Below are positions 1 through 10,749 of a stretch of DNA of 64,000 bases, one piece after another. The stretch spans positions 186,001 to 250,000 of the forward strand of contig CAVOGA010000001.1 of NCBI GenBank assembly GCA_963695135.1. The letters are read 5' to 3'. Made by a program: the position numbers and the translations under genes. Position 1 is the first letter of the stretch. Each line of letters starts with the position of its first letter. This DNA comes from Marinihelvus sp963695135 (GTDB lineage Bacteria; Pseudomonadota; Gammaproteobacteria; Xanthomonadales; SZUA-36). The notes beneath the pieces are model-generated. The model was not told where the DNA came from. It worked only from the letters and a program-made list of their open reading frames with translations, and did no database searches.

Positions 1-423
1 GAGATCAAGCCGGAAGCCCTTGACCCGGCGCAGTGGGCGGACTGGATTGCCCGGCGCCCGGACGAGGCCTGCTCCGCAGGGTGGGTCCTGATGCAGAGCG
101 GTGAGGAAGCGAGCGGGCAACAACTGTTACAGCAGGCAGCCGACTTTATGGCCAATACCGCCCCGTTGCACATGAACCGCACGGAGCGCCTGCCCCTGGG
201 CGAGTGCCTGGCTGCACTGGGTGACCGTGAAGGCGCCCTGGCCCACATGGAAGCCCTGGCCAGCTTGGATTACAGCTTTTTCAGCTGGTTCCCCCAGAGG
301 CAACCCATGTTCGACGAGCTGCGCACTGAGCCACGGTTCATCGCAGCCGTAGCCCGCATGGAAGAAAAACGCGACGAGCAGCGCGCCAACCTTGAGCGCA
401 TGGAAGCCGGGGGCTCGTTATGA
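1..423 (+). CDS. T0: C-terminal end of a TolB-like/TPR array protein (cut by window edge)
   Basis: The frame is open from base 1 and stops with TGA at 421-423, leaving about 140 residues; the start lies outside the window. The visible part is helical and TPR-like (YSFFSWFPQR, FDELRTEPRFIAAVARMEEK) and ends in a charged helix rich in E, R and Q. The ends of T1, T12 and T19 have the same character, so this is the last part of another array member even though its anchor and TolB-like domain are not visible. The stop overlaps the ATG of T1 as ATGA, so the array continues to the left of the window. Membership is inferred from context and tail similarity. Confidence 0.75.
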   Translation, partial: EIKPEALDPAQWADWIARRPDEACSAGWVLMQSGEEASGQQLLQQAADFMANTAPLHMNRTERLPLGECLAALGDREGALAHMEALASLDYSFFSWFPQRQPMFDELRTEPRFIAAVARMEEKRDEQRANLERMEAGGSL

Positions 424-2626
424 GTTTCTTCGCCGAACTGCGCAGAAGAAACGTGTTCCGCGTGGGCATTGCCTACGGGATCATGGGCTGGGTGCTGTTG
501 CAGGCGGCGGATTTTCTGCTGGACCTGATCGCGGCGCCCGAACTGGGTGATCCAGAGCCTGTTTATCATCGTGGTGCTGGGTCTGCCGGTGGCGCTGTTT
601 TTTGCCTGGGCCTTTGAGCTGACCCCGGAAGGCATCAAGCGCGAGAAAGAGGTCGACCCCAACGAATCCATCACCCCGGTGACCGGCCGCAAGCTCGATC
701 GCACCATCATGGCTCTGCTGGCGATCGCCGTTGTTTACTTTGCGCTGGACAAGTTCGTGCTGCAGCGGCCAGACGCAGCGGCGCCAGCAACTGAAGTCAG
801 CACCGCGGCTGAAGCGGAAATCACCCCGTCCATCGCCGTCCTGCCCCTGGCGGACATGAGCCCCGACGGCGATAACGAATATTTCTCCGACGGCCTGACG
901 GAGGAACTTCTCAACATCCTGGCCAAAATCAAGGAACTCCAGGTGGCCGGCCGCACGTCTTCCTTTGCCTTCAAGGGCCAGAACGAGGACTTGCGCGAAA
1001 TCGGCCGCAGGCTCAACGTGGCGCACATTCTCGAGGGCAGCGTGCGCAAGGAAAACAACCGGGTGCGCATCACGCTGCAGCTGATCGACACGGAGAGCGG
1101 TTTCCACCTCTGGTCGGAAACCTATGACCGGGACCTGGAGGACATTTTCGCCCTGCAGGAAGAGATCGCCGAACAGGTTGCCGGCGCCCTGCGCGTGACC
1201 CTGCTCGGCGAAGACACCGCCCGCCTGCAGCAGGTCGCCAGCACCGACGTGGATGTTTACGACCTGTTCCTGCAGGGCCGCTATGAACTGGGACTGGGCG
1301 GTTACGTCAACCTGGAGCGGGCGGAAAACCTGTTTCAGCAGGTGCTGGCCCAGGACCCGGACTATTTGCCGGCGCGGATGGGCCTGGCTGACACCTGGGG
1401 ACAAATGGGCCGCACAGGCGCAATCAGCGTCGCGCAAACCGTGGAACGGGGTGTGCCGATGCTGGAGGCCATCCTCCGGCAGGAGCCGGACAACGCGGCG
1501 GCCCTCGCCCTGCTGGCCGATTACCAGCGCGTCCTGGGTAATCACGATGACGCGCTGCGCAACTTCCAGCGTGCCCTGGAAATTGAGCCCAACAATGCCA
1601 GCATACTGACCCGCTACGGGCGCTATCTCTTCGATCAGGCCGAGGTGGAGCGCGGCGTCGCCCTGATCGACCGGGCCATGGAAATCGAACCCCTTGATCC
1701 GCAGGTGCTGTGGGAGAGCTGCGCAACCAGCGGCCAGCTCGGGCCTGTTTGAAAAGGCGCTGATCGCCTGCCGGCGTATCCAGGAACTCCGCCCCGATGG
1801 ACCCCAGGGCTATTACGGCGAAGCCGTGGCGCAGCTGTACCAGGGCAGAATGCCACAGGCGCTGGCCGGCTATGAACGCGCCATCCAGCGTGACCCGGAA
1901 GATTTCGAAATGCTCTCCGCCATGGCCATATTCTGGCTGGCGGTGGGCGACGACGAGCAATCCCGGATCTGGCTGAACCGCGCCGAGGCGATTGGCGCCG
2001 GCCAACCGATACCCACGCACGCCAGGATCCTGTTTCTGGAGTTCAAGGAACAGTACGAGCAGGCAGGGGACCTTGCAGCCGCCGCCCTGGCGCGCCAAAT
2101 GGATGACCGGCACGGCTCAGAGTATTTCTTTCGCCGGGCCAATGCGGCGGCGGCGGCACGCGACCGTGACTGGGAACGGGGGCTTGCGCCTTATCGCGAA
2201 CTCACGCCCTGGGCGTTCGAGGACGAACTCGTGTTCCCGGAAGACGCCGCCGTCATGGGGCAGGAGATTATTTTCGTGGCGGCACTGATGAAGGCTGCTG
2301 AACCCCTGAGCGAACGCCCGGACGCGCTTCTTGCCTTTGCTGAAGCCAGTGTGGCGAACCATCCCCCGGGCATGGGGATAGCGAGCGTGCCGCTGCAGCT
2401 GGCGGAGATAAACGCGATCCGCGGGGAACAGGAGCAAGCCTTTGAGCAGATCAAAGCCTACCAGGCCTATGGCCTGCAGCCTTACTGGCGCCAGGAACTG
2501 CTGGATAACCCTGCCTTTATGCCACTCCGTAACGACCCCGGATTCAGGGCGTTGATCGAGAAACAGTCCGAGCTGGCTGAACAACAACGCGTCGAAGCAC
2601 GGGCGTTGCTCGGGGTGGACTCGTGA
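420..2626 (+). CDS. T1: membrane-anchored TolB-like/TPR protein, two frame disruptions
   Basis: It starts at ATG 420 inside the stop of T0. The frame changes twice, each time by one extra base: near 538-541, where a CCC stands for the CC of paralogs such as T7 at the APNWVIQ codons, and near 1740 before LFEKAL. With both corrected, one protein of about 734 residues results: anchor (MSFFAELRRRNVFRVGIAYG, a second membrane segment ending FFAWAFELTPEG, a third after TGRKLDR), TolB-like domain from SIAVLPLADMS to ALQEEIAEQ, then TPR repeats with NNASILTRYGRYLF and repeated xLDP/IEP turns. The tail (EKQSELAEQQRVEARALL) is a charged helix without the Cys pair. As sequenced only fragments would be made. 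The function of this family is unknown; the domain assignment is firm. Confidence 0.8.
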
Positions 2627-4797
2627 GCTTTTTCGACGAGCTGAAGCGCCGCAACGTCTTCCGCGTCGGGATTGCCTATGCCGGTGGTGGCCTGGCTGCT
2701 GCTGCAGGTGGCCGACCTGATGATCGACAACATCGGCGCGCCGGACTGGCTGTTCCGCGCCATCCTGCTGGTGCTGGCCCTCGGCTTTCCGCTGGCGCTG
2801 ATTTTCGCCTGGGCGTTCGAGATGACGCCGGAGGGCATCAAGCGCGACCACGAGGTGGACCGGAGCCAATCCATTACCCACAGCCACCGGGCGCCGGCTG
2901 GACCGCAGCATCATGATTGTCATGGCCGTGGCGCTGGTCTGGTTCGCCTGGGACAAGTTGGCGGCAACGCCGGATTGCACGCATCGGAACTGCTGCGCAA
3001 GTCGACTGGCAGCCGCCGCCGATGAGAACTGTCATGGACAAGTCCATCGCCGTGCTGCCTTTCGTCAATATGAGCGCGGACGCGGACAACGAGTATTTCT
3101 CCGACGGCCTGTCCGAAGAACTGCTCAACCTGCTCGCCAGGGTGGACGGCCTCAAGGTGGCCGCGCGCACCTCGACCTTCAAGTTCAAGGACAGCGAGGC
3201 CGACATTGCCCAGATCGGTGAACAACTCAACGTGGCCACGGTGCTGGAAGGCTCGGTGCGCAAGTCCGGCGACCAGGTGCGCATCACCGCCCAGCTGATC
3301 AAGGTGGATGACGGCTTCCACCTGTGGTCGGAAACCTACGACCGCGAGCTGGACAATATTTTCGAGGTCCAGGACGAAATCGCCCGCGCCATTGTTGGCG
3401 CGCTCAAGCTGCCGCTGCTGGGCGAAGGCAGTGCCGCCCTCAGCTCACAATCGACGGCCAGTTTCGAGGCCTACGACCTGTTTCTGCTCGGCCGGCATCA
3501 CCACCAGATGATCAATGCCGCCAGCTTCGAAAAGGCCATCGACTACTACACGCGGGCGCTGGCCATCGATCCCGGCTACGCGCCGGCCTGGGCCGCCCTG
3601 GCATCGGCCCAGCTGGCGCTGGCCGACTATGGCGGCAAACCGATAGAAGAGGCGACACGGCAGGCGGGCAAGGCGATCGAAAAAGCCGTGGCCATCAACC
3701 CGGAATTAGCAGAGGTGCTGGTGGCCCAGTCCATGCTGGCGCGTTACACCGGTCGCAGCAACGACACCCGGATCGCGGCCGAGCGTGCGCTGGAATTCGA
3801 TCCCCAGAACGTCTGGGCGCTAAGCCGGCTTTCCACCATGCTGCTGGTGACCGACCCGCCGCGCAGCCTGGAACTCGCGCAGCGTGCCATGGAGCTGGAC
3901 CCGCTGGCTGAACAGACGCGGGTGCGGTTGCTGTTGTCGCTGGCCCGCGCCAAAGGGCCGGATGTCGCATTGGCCCGGGCACGGGAGATGCTGCTGGACG
4001 AACCGGACAACCCGGGACTTTTTGAAGCCATGGGTAACATTAACCTCTGGCAGGGCAAGCTGGACCAGTCCATTGCCGATTTCGCCATGACCCATCGCCT
4101 GCGCCCCGGTGACGTGTTTCCGGCCATGCGCCTGAACGAGATTTACCTGTACCTGGATGACCCTGCAGCCGCCGCCAAGTGGGTGGCGGCAGCCTACGAA
4201 CGGGGTCCGGACAACGAGTGGGCCAGGATCGCGGAAAATCTGCTGGATGTGTACGAGGGAAACCCGGAATCCATGCTCTCCCGCGGCGGCGAGCTGTTGT
4301 CCGGCAATGCCAACCTGATGCCCGAGCAGGTGGAGCCGCTTTCCCTGGGCCTGCTCCAGGCCGGGCGCCGCGAGGATGCGGAGCGGCTGCTGCGCGCCGC
4401 CGTGGCCAGGGCAGTCGACAGCGAGCAACCGATCTACCTGTGGTACGACGGGCAGTCCGTCGCCTGGCTTGCCCACCTGTTGCCCGAAGGCGCAGAGCGC
4501 GATGAGCTCATGCAAAGGCTGCAGGACTTTGTCGACACCTTAAGCCGGCAGTTGCCGGCCGACCCGCAAACCTTATTGTTCCGGGCCCGGCTGGCTGCGC
4601 TGAACGGCGACCGGGACGGCATGCTGACGTCCCTGCAACAGGCCGTCGACCATGGATTGCGCGGGGCCCGCTGGCTGCGAATGGAGCCGGTATTCGAGGC
4701 CTATACCAATGATCCCGCCTTCCAGGAACGGGTATTGGAGCTGGAGCAGATTTCCGCCGAAGCACAGTCGCGAATGTCCGGGAGTCTGGGCGTATGA
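2623..4797 (+). pseudogene. T2: TolB-like/TPR protein, anchor region broken by three frame disruptions
   Basis: GTG 2623 overlaps the stop of T1 (GTGA) and begins the usual SFFDELKRRNVFRVGIAYA. Single extra bases, apparently C, lie at about 2679 (IAYAVVAWLLLQ codons) and 2886 (THSTGRRLDR codons); a third change of frame lies between 2960 and 3025 after WFAWDKL. The three sum to a full codon, so the rest (SIAVLPFVNMSADADNEYF to the end) is open to 4797. The TolB-like and TPR parts most resemble T6, sharing KVDDGFHLWSETYDREL, the EVQDEIARAI segment and a KLPLLG turn, so T2 and T6 look like a duplicate pair. The tail ends LEQISAEAQSRMSGSLGV. As sequenced the membrane anchor cannot be joined to the domain. 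Confidence 0.75.
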
Positions 4798-6674
4798 GCC
4801 TGTTCGAAGAGCTGAAACGGCGTAACGTGTTTCGGGTGGGCATCGCCTATCTGCTGGCGTCCTGGCTGATCCTGCAGATTATCGATTTCATGCTGGAGCT
4901 CACCGATGCGCCGACCTGGGTGCTGCAGGTGTTCTTTATCGCCGCCCTGGTGGGTGCGCCGATCGCGCTGATCCTGTCCTGGGTGTATGAGCTCACGCCG
5001 GATGGCATAAAACGGGAGTCGGACATCGACCACGATAAGTCCATCCTGCCGGATACCGGGCGCAAGCTGGACCGCACGATCATCGTGTTTCTTGGTGTTG
5101 CGATTGCGCTCCTGCTGGCGGATCGTTTCATCTGGTCAGGGCTGGAAGGCCGGTCTCCTGCCACGGAGGTTGCCGCCGAAGCGCCCGTGGCGGAGGTCGT
5201 CGAAGCCGCAGACAAACTGCCCTCCCTGGCCGTACTGCCCTTCCAGGATCTCAGTCCTGAAGGTGACCAGGCCTACTTCTCCGACGGTATCGCCGAGGAA
5301 ATTCTGAACGTGCTGGTCAAAACCGACCGCATGAAGGTGGCCGGTCGCACCTCGTCCTTCCAGTTTGAAGACAGCAACCTGAGCCTGCGTGAGATCGCGG
5401 AGCAACTCGGCGTGCAGCACATCCTCGAAGGCTCGGTGCGCAAAGCCGGCAACCGGGTGCGCATCACCGCGCAGCTGCTGAAGGCTGATGACGGCTTTCA
5501 CCTGTGGTCGGAAACCTACGACCGCGAACTGACCGATATCTTCGCCGTGCAGGATGAGATTGCGCGGTCCATTGCCGACGCACTGGCTGTGCAACTGGAC
5601 CTGGAAGGCAGTCAGCTGGTTACGGCCAGCACCGGCAACATGCTGGCCTATGAAAAGTACCTCGCCGCACGCTCACTGATCTCCGCGCGGTTCGACTTTG
5701 CGCGTGCCAGCAGCCTGGCCACGGAAGCAACCGAGCTCGACCCTGACTTTGCACCTGCCTGGGCGGCCCGGGCGCAGATCCTGGCACTGCTGCCCTACTA
5801 CGAGCTTGTCGACCGGGATAAAGTTCTGGCGGAGGCGGAAGTTATGGCCAAGCGGGCCATTGCCCTCGACCCGGGATTGTCCACGGCGCATTCGGTGCTG
5901 GGGGATGTGTACCGGGACCGCTCGGAGTTTGAACCGGCGCTCGCCAGCTACACGCGGGCCGTGCAGCTCAATCCCTCGGATGTGGAAGCGCACCAGCAGC
6001 TGGCACAGTTCTGGTTGCGGCTTGGGTTCTTTGAACAATCCCTGCACCACGCGGGCATATCACAGGAACTGGACCCCCTGTCCTGGGTGAACCTGACCGT
6101 CCAGGCCAGTGCGCAGTATCTGAGCGGCGACCGGGAAGGCGCCTGGGCAAGCGAGGCCCGCAGCAGACGCATCACCGGTGTATTGCGCGACTACCAGGCA
6201 CTCAACTCCATGTACATGGCCTTGAGCGAGGGCAACCAGGCGCTGGCCAGGGAAGTGACCGAAGCCTTCGTCAAAGCACGCTCCATGACGCGAACCGAAT
6301 CGCCGCGGTTGACTTACATCCAGGACTTACAGAGTAAATTGGATGACCCCGAAGCGTACCTGGCGTCGGTGCGTAATCACTATACGGAAAGTGACGGCCA
6401 GTCCGTGCGCACCGGCTGGGAAATGGAATTGCTATGGGCCACACAATTCGGCGACCTTCAGCTCGCCCGCGACATCCTGGTCGTCAATCCTTCCGGTAAC
6501 GGTGGCTCCGGCTGGATGTTCATGCCGGTCATGGACGTGATCAAGGCCCGCTACCCGGAGCAGTGGAAAGCCGAGTTTATCGAAGACGGTGCATTGGAAT
6601 TCTGGCAGAGCTACGGCTTTCCCGACTTCTGCACCCCGCTGGGTGACGACGACTTCGAGTGCGAAGACCTATGA
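4794..6674 (+). CDS. T3: membrane-anchored TolB-like/TPR protein, intact
   Basis: 626 residues with ATG inside the stop of T2 (ATGA). The anchor is residues 1-113: membrane segments at about 16-34, 43-64 and 96-111, with a basic loop (GIKRESDIDHDKS, TGRKLDR) between the second and third. The TolB-like domain runs from SLAVLPF (144-150) through YFSDGIAEEI, ARTSSF-type GRTSSFQF, LEGSVRKAGNRVRITAQL and HLWSETYDREL to VQDEIARSI (about 260). TPR repeats fill about 280-560. The end carries the paired-Cys motif WQSYGFPDFCTPLGDDDFEC, with Cys 613 and 623. This is one of the cleanest reference copies for the array. Family function is not established; a periplasmic protein-interaction scaffold is an inference from topology and TPR content. 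Confidence 0.88.
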   Translation: MSLFEELKRRNVFRVGIAYLLASWLILQIIDFMLELTDAPTWVLQVFFIAALVGAPIALILSWVYELTPDGIKRESDIDHDKSILPDTGRKLDRTIIVFLGVAIALLLADRFIWSGLEGRSPATEVAAEAPVAEVVEAADKLPSLAVLPFQDLSPEGDQAYFSDGIAEEILNVLVKTDRMKVAGRTSSFQFEDSNLSLREIAEQLGVQHILEGSVRKAGNRVRITAQLLKADDGFHLWSETYDRELTDIFAVQDEIARSIADALAVQLDLEGSQLVTASTGNMLAYEKYLAARSLISARFDFARASSLATEATELDPDFAPAWAARAQILALLPYYELVDRDKVLAEAEVMAKRAIALDPGLSTAHSVLGDVYRDRSEFEPALASYTRAVQLNPSDVEAHQQLAQFWLRLGFFEQSLHHAGISQELDPLSWVNLTVQASAQYLSGDREGAWASEARSRRITGVLRDYQALNSMYMALSEGNQALAREVTEAFVKARSMTRTESPRLTYIQDLQSKLDDPEAYLASVRNHYTESDGQSVRTGWEMELLWATQFGDLQLARDILVVNPSGNGGSGWMFMPVMDVIKARYPEQWKAEFIEDGALEFWQSYGFPDFCTPLGDDDFECEDL

Positions 6675-8776
6675 GCTTCTTCGAGGAGTTAAAACGACGT
6701 AACGTGGTGCGGGTCGGCATCGCCTACGCGGTGGCGTCGTGGATCATCCTGCAACTCACCGACGTGGTCGGGGAAATTCTTAACCTGCCGCAATGGGGCG
6801 GGCAGCTGATTCTGGTGATGCTGGCGGTGGGCTTTGTGCTCGCGCTGTTCTTTGCCTGGGCCTTTGAGCTGACGCCGGAGGGCATTAAGCGCGAGGCGGA
6901 GGTAGACCGGAGCCAGTCAATGGCGCCGCAGACCAGTCGCAAACTGGACCGCGCCATTATCGGGCTGCTGGTGCTCGGACTGGCCTACTTCATTTACGAG
7001 TCACGGTTTATGGACCGAGATGACCCGGCAATGCCTTCTGCCGAAACAAACGAAGTCGCCGTCGTTATGGATGACACGGGCCTGGCGACCGGGCAGGCAA
7101 CCCAAAGCGCTCCGGAACCGGACCGCCAGTCCATCGCCGTGCTGCCCTTCGCCAACCGCAGCCTCAAGCAAGAAGACCAGTTCTTCACCGACGGCATCCA
7201 CGACGACCTGCTCACCCAGCTGGCCAAGATCAACGGCCTCAAGGTGGTGTCACGCACCTCGGTGATGCAGTACCGGGATACGCAGAAAACCATCGCCCAG
7301 ATTGCCGGGGAACTGGGTGTGGGCACGGTGCTTGAAGGCGGCATTCAGCGCGCCGGCGACCGGGTGCGTATCAACGCGCAGCTGATCGACGTGAACAGCG
7401 ACCAGCATCTGTGGGCGGAAACCTTCGACCGGGAAATGACGGTCGAGAACATCTTCGACATCCAGTCGGAAATTACCCGGCAGATCACCCAGGCGGTACG
7501 CGGTGAGCTGAACGAGGCGGAGCAGGCCAATCTGGCCCAGGTGCCGACCAGCAACCTGGAGGCCTACGAGGCCTATCTCAAAGCGCTCGCCCTGATTAAC
7601 AAGGGCGACTACGACCAGAAGAATTACCAGGAGGCCGAAGTCTGGGCCAACCAGGCCGTGCAACTGGACCCGGAATTTGCCCTGGCCTGGGCGATGCTGG
7701 TGGAGATTCACGGGCAGGCCGTGTGGATCGGCTACGACGCCAGCGAGGAGCGTGAGGCCCGGGCCCTGGAAGCGCTGATCAATGCCCGCCGCTTCGGGCC
7801 CGGGCAAGCGGAAACGATCGCCGCAGAAGCCGAGTACGCCTATCGGATTCAGCAGGACTTTCCAGCCGCCGTTGCGCTGTTCAGGAATGCACACGAGGCC
7901 CTGCCCGGCGATGCGGACGTGCTGTACCGGCTGGCCATTGCGCAGCGGCGCACGGAAGACCTGGACGGGGCAGAAGAATCCTTCAAGCAGTCCATGGTGC
8001 TGGACCCGAACAATGCGCGTCCGGTGATCGGCCTGGCCGAGCTTTGGGTCTTTAACGGCGAACTTGAGAAAGCACAGGTGTTGCTGGACCGGGGAATCGA
8101 AAAATTCCCGGACTCCCAGGACCTGAAGGCCTTCCGGGTGGAATGGGCACGAAGCACCGGCGACCAGGATTTGATCCGCAGCACGCTCACAGGCATGACT
8201 GCAACAACGACCCCGATGTACTTCATTACCCGGACGGAGGTTTACCTCGCCCTGGGCGACCTGGACCGTGCAATCGCGGTCTGGGATGAGCCCATCATGC
8301 AACTGATGGACAAGGATCGCAGCCGCATCGGCAGCCGCGAGGCTTTTAGTGCGTGGGCCTACAGCCTCAAGGGCGAGCCCGAAGCCGCGCGCGCCGAGGC
8401 CGAACGCTGCATTGCCCGCCTGTCCAACCTGCCCCCGGGTGGCGGGCAGGTTGAAGGCTTCGAAATGATCACCCTGGGCTATTGCTACGTGTTTGCCGGC
8501 GAGCCGGAACTGGCGGTTCGCGCTGCCAACCAGGCGCAGGCCGCGATCACGACAGCCGATGACCTCTTTCACGGTTCCCTGATCGCCCAGTACCGCGCGC
8601 ATATTCTGGCCATGGCCGGCCGCCGGGATGAGGCCCTGCAGGAAATTGAACGTTTACTGGAAGGGCCATTCCCCATCAGCAAATGGCGCCTGTACCAGGA
8701 CGTTCGCTGGGACTTCTTTCGCGATGACGAACGCTTTAACGAGCTGATCCGTCCGGACGGGGTGGAGGCATCATGA
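6671..8776 (+). CDS. T4: class B TolB-like/TPR protein, intact
   Basis: The start at 6671 is preferred over an in-frame ATG 12 bases upstream because it overlaps the T3 stop (ATGA) and aligns with all paralogs. 701 residues: anchor 1-113, acidic linker, TolB-like domain from SIAVLPF (154-160). It has the class B signature FFTDGIHDDLLTQLAK in place of YFSDGLSEELLNLLAK, SRTSVMQYRDT for ARTSSFxFKG, LEGGIQRAGDRVRINAQL, and HLWAETFDREMTVENIFDIQSEIT. TPR repeats follow. The end WRLYQDVRWDFFRDDERFNEL matches the WDFFRDD end of T7, T8 and T10 and has no Cys pair. T4, T7, T8 and T10 are a distinct lineage within the array. Confidence 0.88.
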   Translation: MSFFEELKRRNVVRVGIAYAVASWIILQLTDVVGEILNLPQWGGQLILVMLAVGFVLALFFAWAFELTPEGIKREAEVDRSQSMAPQTSRKLDRAIIGLLVLGLAYFIYESRFMDRDDPAMPSAETNEVAVVMDDTGLATGQATQSAPEPDRQSIAVLPFANRSLKQEDQFFTDGIHDDLLTQLAKINGLKVVSRTSVMQYRDTQKTIAQIAGELGVGTVLEGGIQRAGDRVRINAQLIDVNSDQHLWAETFDREMTVENIFDIQSEITRQITQAVRGELNEAEQANLAQVPTSNLEAYEAYLKALALINKGDYDQKNYQEAEVWANQAVQLDPEFALAWAMLVEIHGQAVWIGYDASEEREARALEALINARRFGPGQAETIAAEAEYAYRIQQDFPAAVALFRNAHEALPGDADVLYRLAIAQRRTEDLDGAEESFKQSMVLDPNNARPVIGLAELWVFNGELEKAQVLLDRGIEKFPDSQDLKAFRVEWARSTGDQDLIRSTLTGMTATTTPMYFITRTEVYLALGDLDRAIAVWDEPIMQLMDKDRSRIGSREAFSAWAYSLKGEPEAARAEAERCIARLSNLPPGGGQVEGFEMITLGYCYVFAGEPELAVRAANQAQAAITTADDLFHGSLIAQYRAHILAMAGRRDEALQEIERLLEGPFPISKWRLYQDVRWDFFRDDERFNELIRPDGVEAS

Positions 8777-10653
8777 GCTTTATCGCAGAGCTCAAGCGCC
8801 GCAATGTTGTCAGGGTGGGCATCGCCTACGTCGTGGCGGCCTGGCTGCTGCTGCAACTCACCGAGGTGCTCACGGAGCTGCTGGAGATCGGCCCGGAAGT
8901 GGGCAAGATCGTCATTGTCCTGATTATCGTTGGCTTTGTGCCCGCGCTGATCTTTGCCTGGGCCTTCGAGCTGACGCCGGAAGGCATCAAGCGGGAAAGC
9001 GAGGTGGACCGCTCCTCGTCCGTGGCGCCGCAGACCGGGCAGAAGCTCAACATCGCGATTATCGCCATGCTGGTGCTCATCGCCGGGTACTTTATCTGGG
9101 AATCGCGCTTCAAGACCCCGGCAGCACAGGACATTGCCGAAACCATGCGACCGGCTGATGGCCAGGCCGCGACTGAACTGTCCAGCGTTAAGCCGTCAGC
9201 GCCAGACGCCGTGGAACAGACCGTCCAGAAATCCATCGTGGTGCTGCCCTTCGTGAACATGAGCGCGGACGCCTCGCAGGAGTATTTCTCCGACGGCCTG
9301 TCCGAAGAAATCCTCAACGCCCTGGTGCCCATCGAGAACCTGCGGGTGATCTCCCGCACCTCGGCCTTCGCCTTCAAGGACAAGGACCTGTCCGTGCCGC
9401 AGATTGCCGAACAGCTCGGCGTCACCCATGTTCTGGAGGGCAGCGTGCGCACGGCCGGTGATGACCTGCGCATCACCGCCCAGCTCATCGAGGTGGCCAG
9501 CGACTCGCACCTGTGGTCGCAGGCCTACAACCGCAAGATGGAAAACGTCTTCGAGGTGCAGGAGGAAATCTCGCTGGCCATTGCCGAACAGCTTCAACTG
9601 AGACTCTCCGAACAGGCCCTGGGTGAGGCGCAGACCAACAACATGGAGGCCTACACCCTGTTCCTTCGCGGCCGGCATCATTACCAGAGCAGGGTTGTGG
9701 AGAACCTGTTCCTGGCCGAGGACCTGCTCAGCCAGGCCGTTGCGCTGGATCCGCAATTCGACGAGGCCTGGGCCAACCTCGCGGCCACCTTTGCCCTGCT
9801 GGCCTTCCATGCGGACGAGGGCTTTGACGCCTATTTCCTCCAGGCGGACCAGGCCGCGAGAAAGGCCATCGAGATCAATCCGGACAACGGTTTCGCGCAC
9901 GCGGTGCTGGGTCTCCTCGCCTATGGAAGGCTGGAATTTGAAGCCGGCCTGAAACAGCTGGAGCTCGCCATCAGGCTGAACCCCAATGAATCCAATGCCT
10001 ACCTCTGGCAGGGCATCGCGCTCTTCGGCCTGGGTTATATCGACCAGGCAACGGCCGTCTTCAAGCAGGCCGAGACCTTTGACCCGGCCTTCAGCAATCT
10101 GCACAACTGGCTGGCCAGCATTTACCTCTCGCAGGGCGATATCGCAGCCGCCCTGCACCACCGGGACATCCTGGCCAAACTCGATCCGGCCTTCCCCATT
10201 AATGACTTCGGTGACCCCGATCTGTATGGCGGCGATCTGGATCTCGCGGAGGCGAAAGCTCGCGCAAGACTTGCCGGCCTGGCGGACAGTGAACAACTCA
10301 TCGCTGCTTACTACGCCGCGCTGCGCGACCCCGCCCGGCGCGAGATGGCGATCCGGGTTTTGCGCAGCTTTGACACCCAAAGCTGGCAAAATCCGGCGTA
10401 TTACTGGCTGCTCAGACTCGGCGCTGTCGGGGAGGCCCTGGAGATCTGGCAACGACTCAATCAGGCGGGCCGCGGCCTCCGTGCCGCAAACGTCCTCTCG
10501 GGCATCTGGACCGTATCGATGCAGGAAAATCTGCAGGACCCGGCGATCGTGCCTTTCTTCGAGGAAACCGGTGTGGCCGACTACTGGCGCAAGCACGGTG
10601 ACCCGGACTACTGCCGCCCGGTCGGCGACAGCTTTGCATGTGGAACGCCATGA
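8773..10653 (+). CDS. T5: membrane-anchored TolB-like/TPR protein, intact
   Basis: 626 residues, ATGA overlap with T4. The anchor starts MSFIAELKRRNVVRVGIAY, and its third membrane segment ends GYFIWESRFK, a form shared with the class B genes T7, T8 and T10. The TolB-like domain is canonical, from SIVVLPFVNMS (154-160 for the heptad) with YFSDGLSEEILNAL, SRTSAFAFKD and LEGSVRTAGDDLRITAQL. The usual YDRE is replaced by YNRKMENVF. TPR repeats occupy roughly residues 285-560. The end DYWRKHGDPDYCRPVGDSFAC supplies the Cys pair (614 and 623). Anchor and domain therefore seem to come from different subfamilies, a sign of recombination between array members. Its stop overlaps the ATG of the R1 mini-ORF. 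Confidence 0.87.
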   Translation: MSFIAELKRRNVVRVGIAYVVAAWLLLQLTEVLTELLEIGPEVGKIVIVLIIVGFVPALIFAWAFELTPEGIKRESEVDRSSSVAPQTGQKLNIAIIAMLVLIAGYFIWESRFKTPAAQDIAETMRPADGQAATELSSVKPSAPDAVEQTVQKSIVVLPFVNMSADASQEYFSDGLSEEILNALVPIENLRVISRTSAFAFKDKDLSVPQIAEQLGVTHVLEGSVRTAGDDLRITAQLIEVASDSHLWSQAYNRKMENVFEVQEEISLAIAEQLQLRLSEQALGEAQTNNMEAYTLFLRGRHHYQSRVVENLFLAEDLLSQAVALDPQFDEAWANLAATFALLAFHADEGFDAYFLQADQAARKAIEINPDNGFAHAVLGLLAYGRLEFEAGLKQLELAIRLNPNESNAYLWQGIALFGLGYIDQATAVFKQAETFDPAFSNLHNWLASIYLSQGDIAAALHHRDILAKLDPAFPINDFGDPDLYGGDLDLAEAKARARLAGLADSEQLIAAYYAALRDPARREMAIRVLRSFDTQSWQNPAYYWLLRLGAVGEALEIWQRLNQAGRGLRAANVLSGIWTVSMQENLQDPAIVPFFEETGVADYWRKHGDPDYCRPVGDSFACGTP

Positions 10654-10749
10654 GCCTCTGGAACGAGTTAAAACACGCGCGACGGCATTCCAACAGCGCT
10701 TCTTTCGCTGCGCGAAAACCGCACTGTTCATAGCCTGCGCTGCAACGTT
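10650..10749 (+). repeat. R1: duplicated gene start plus hairpin spacer element
   Basis: ATG 10650 overlaps the T5 stop and starts an array-like MSLWNELK (24 bases), then changes at the AAG/AAA codon into an element also found at R2, R3 and R4. The element has an inner hairpin TTTCGC-TGC-GCGAAA (10703-10717) within an outer CAGCGC (10694-10699) / GCGCTG (10737-10742) pair. The mini-ORF has 27 codons (ending RKPHCS) and stops at TAG 10731-10733, so it does not reach the next start. R1 lacks two bases present in R2 near 10727. With them restored, the mini-ORF would run in frame into T6. Confidence 0.8.
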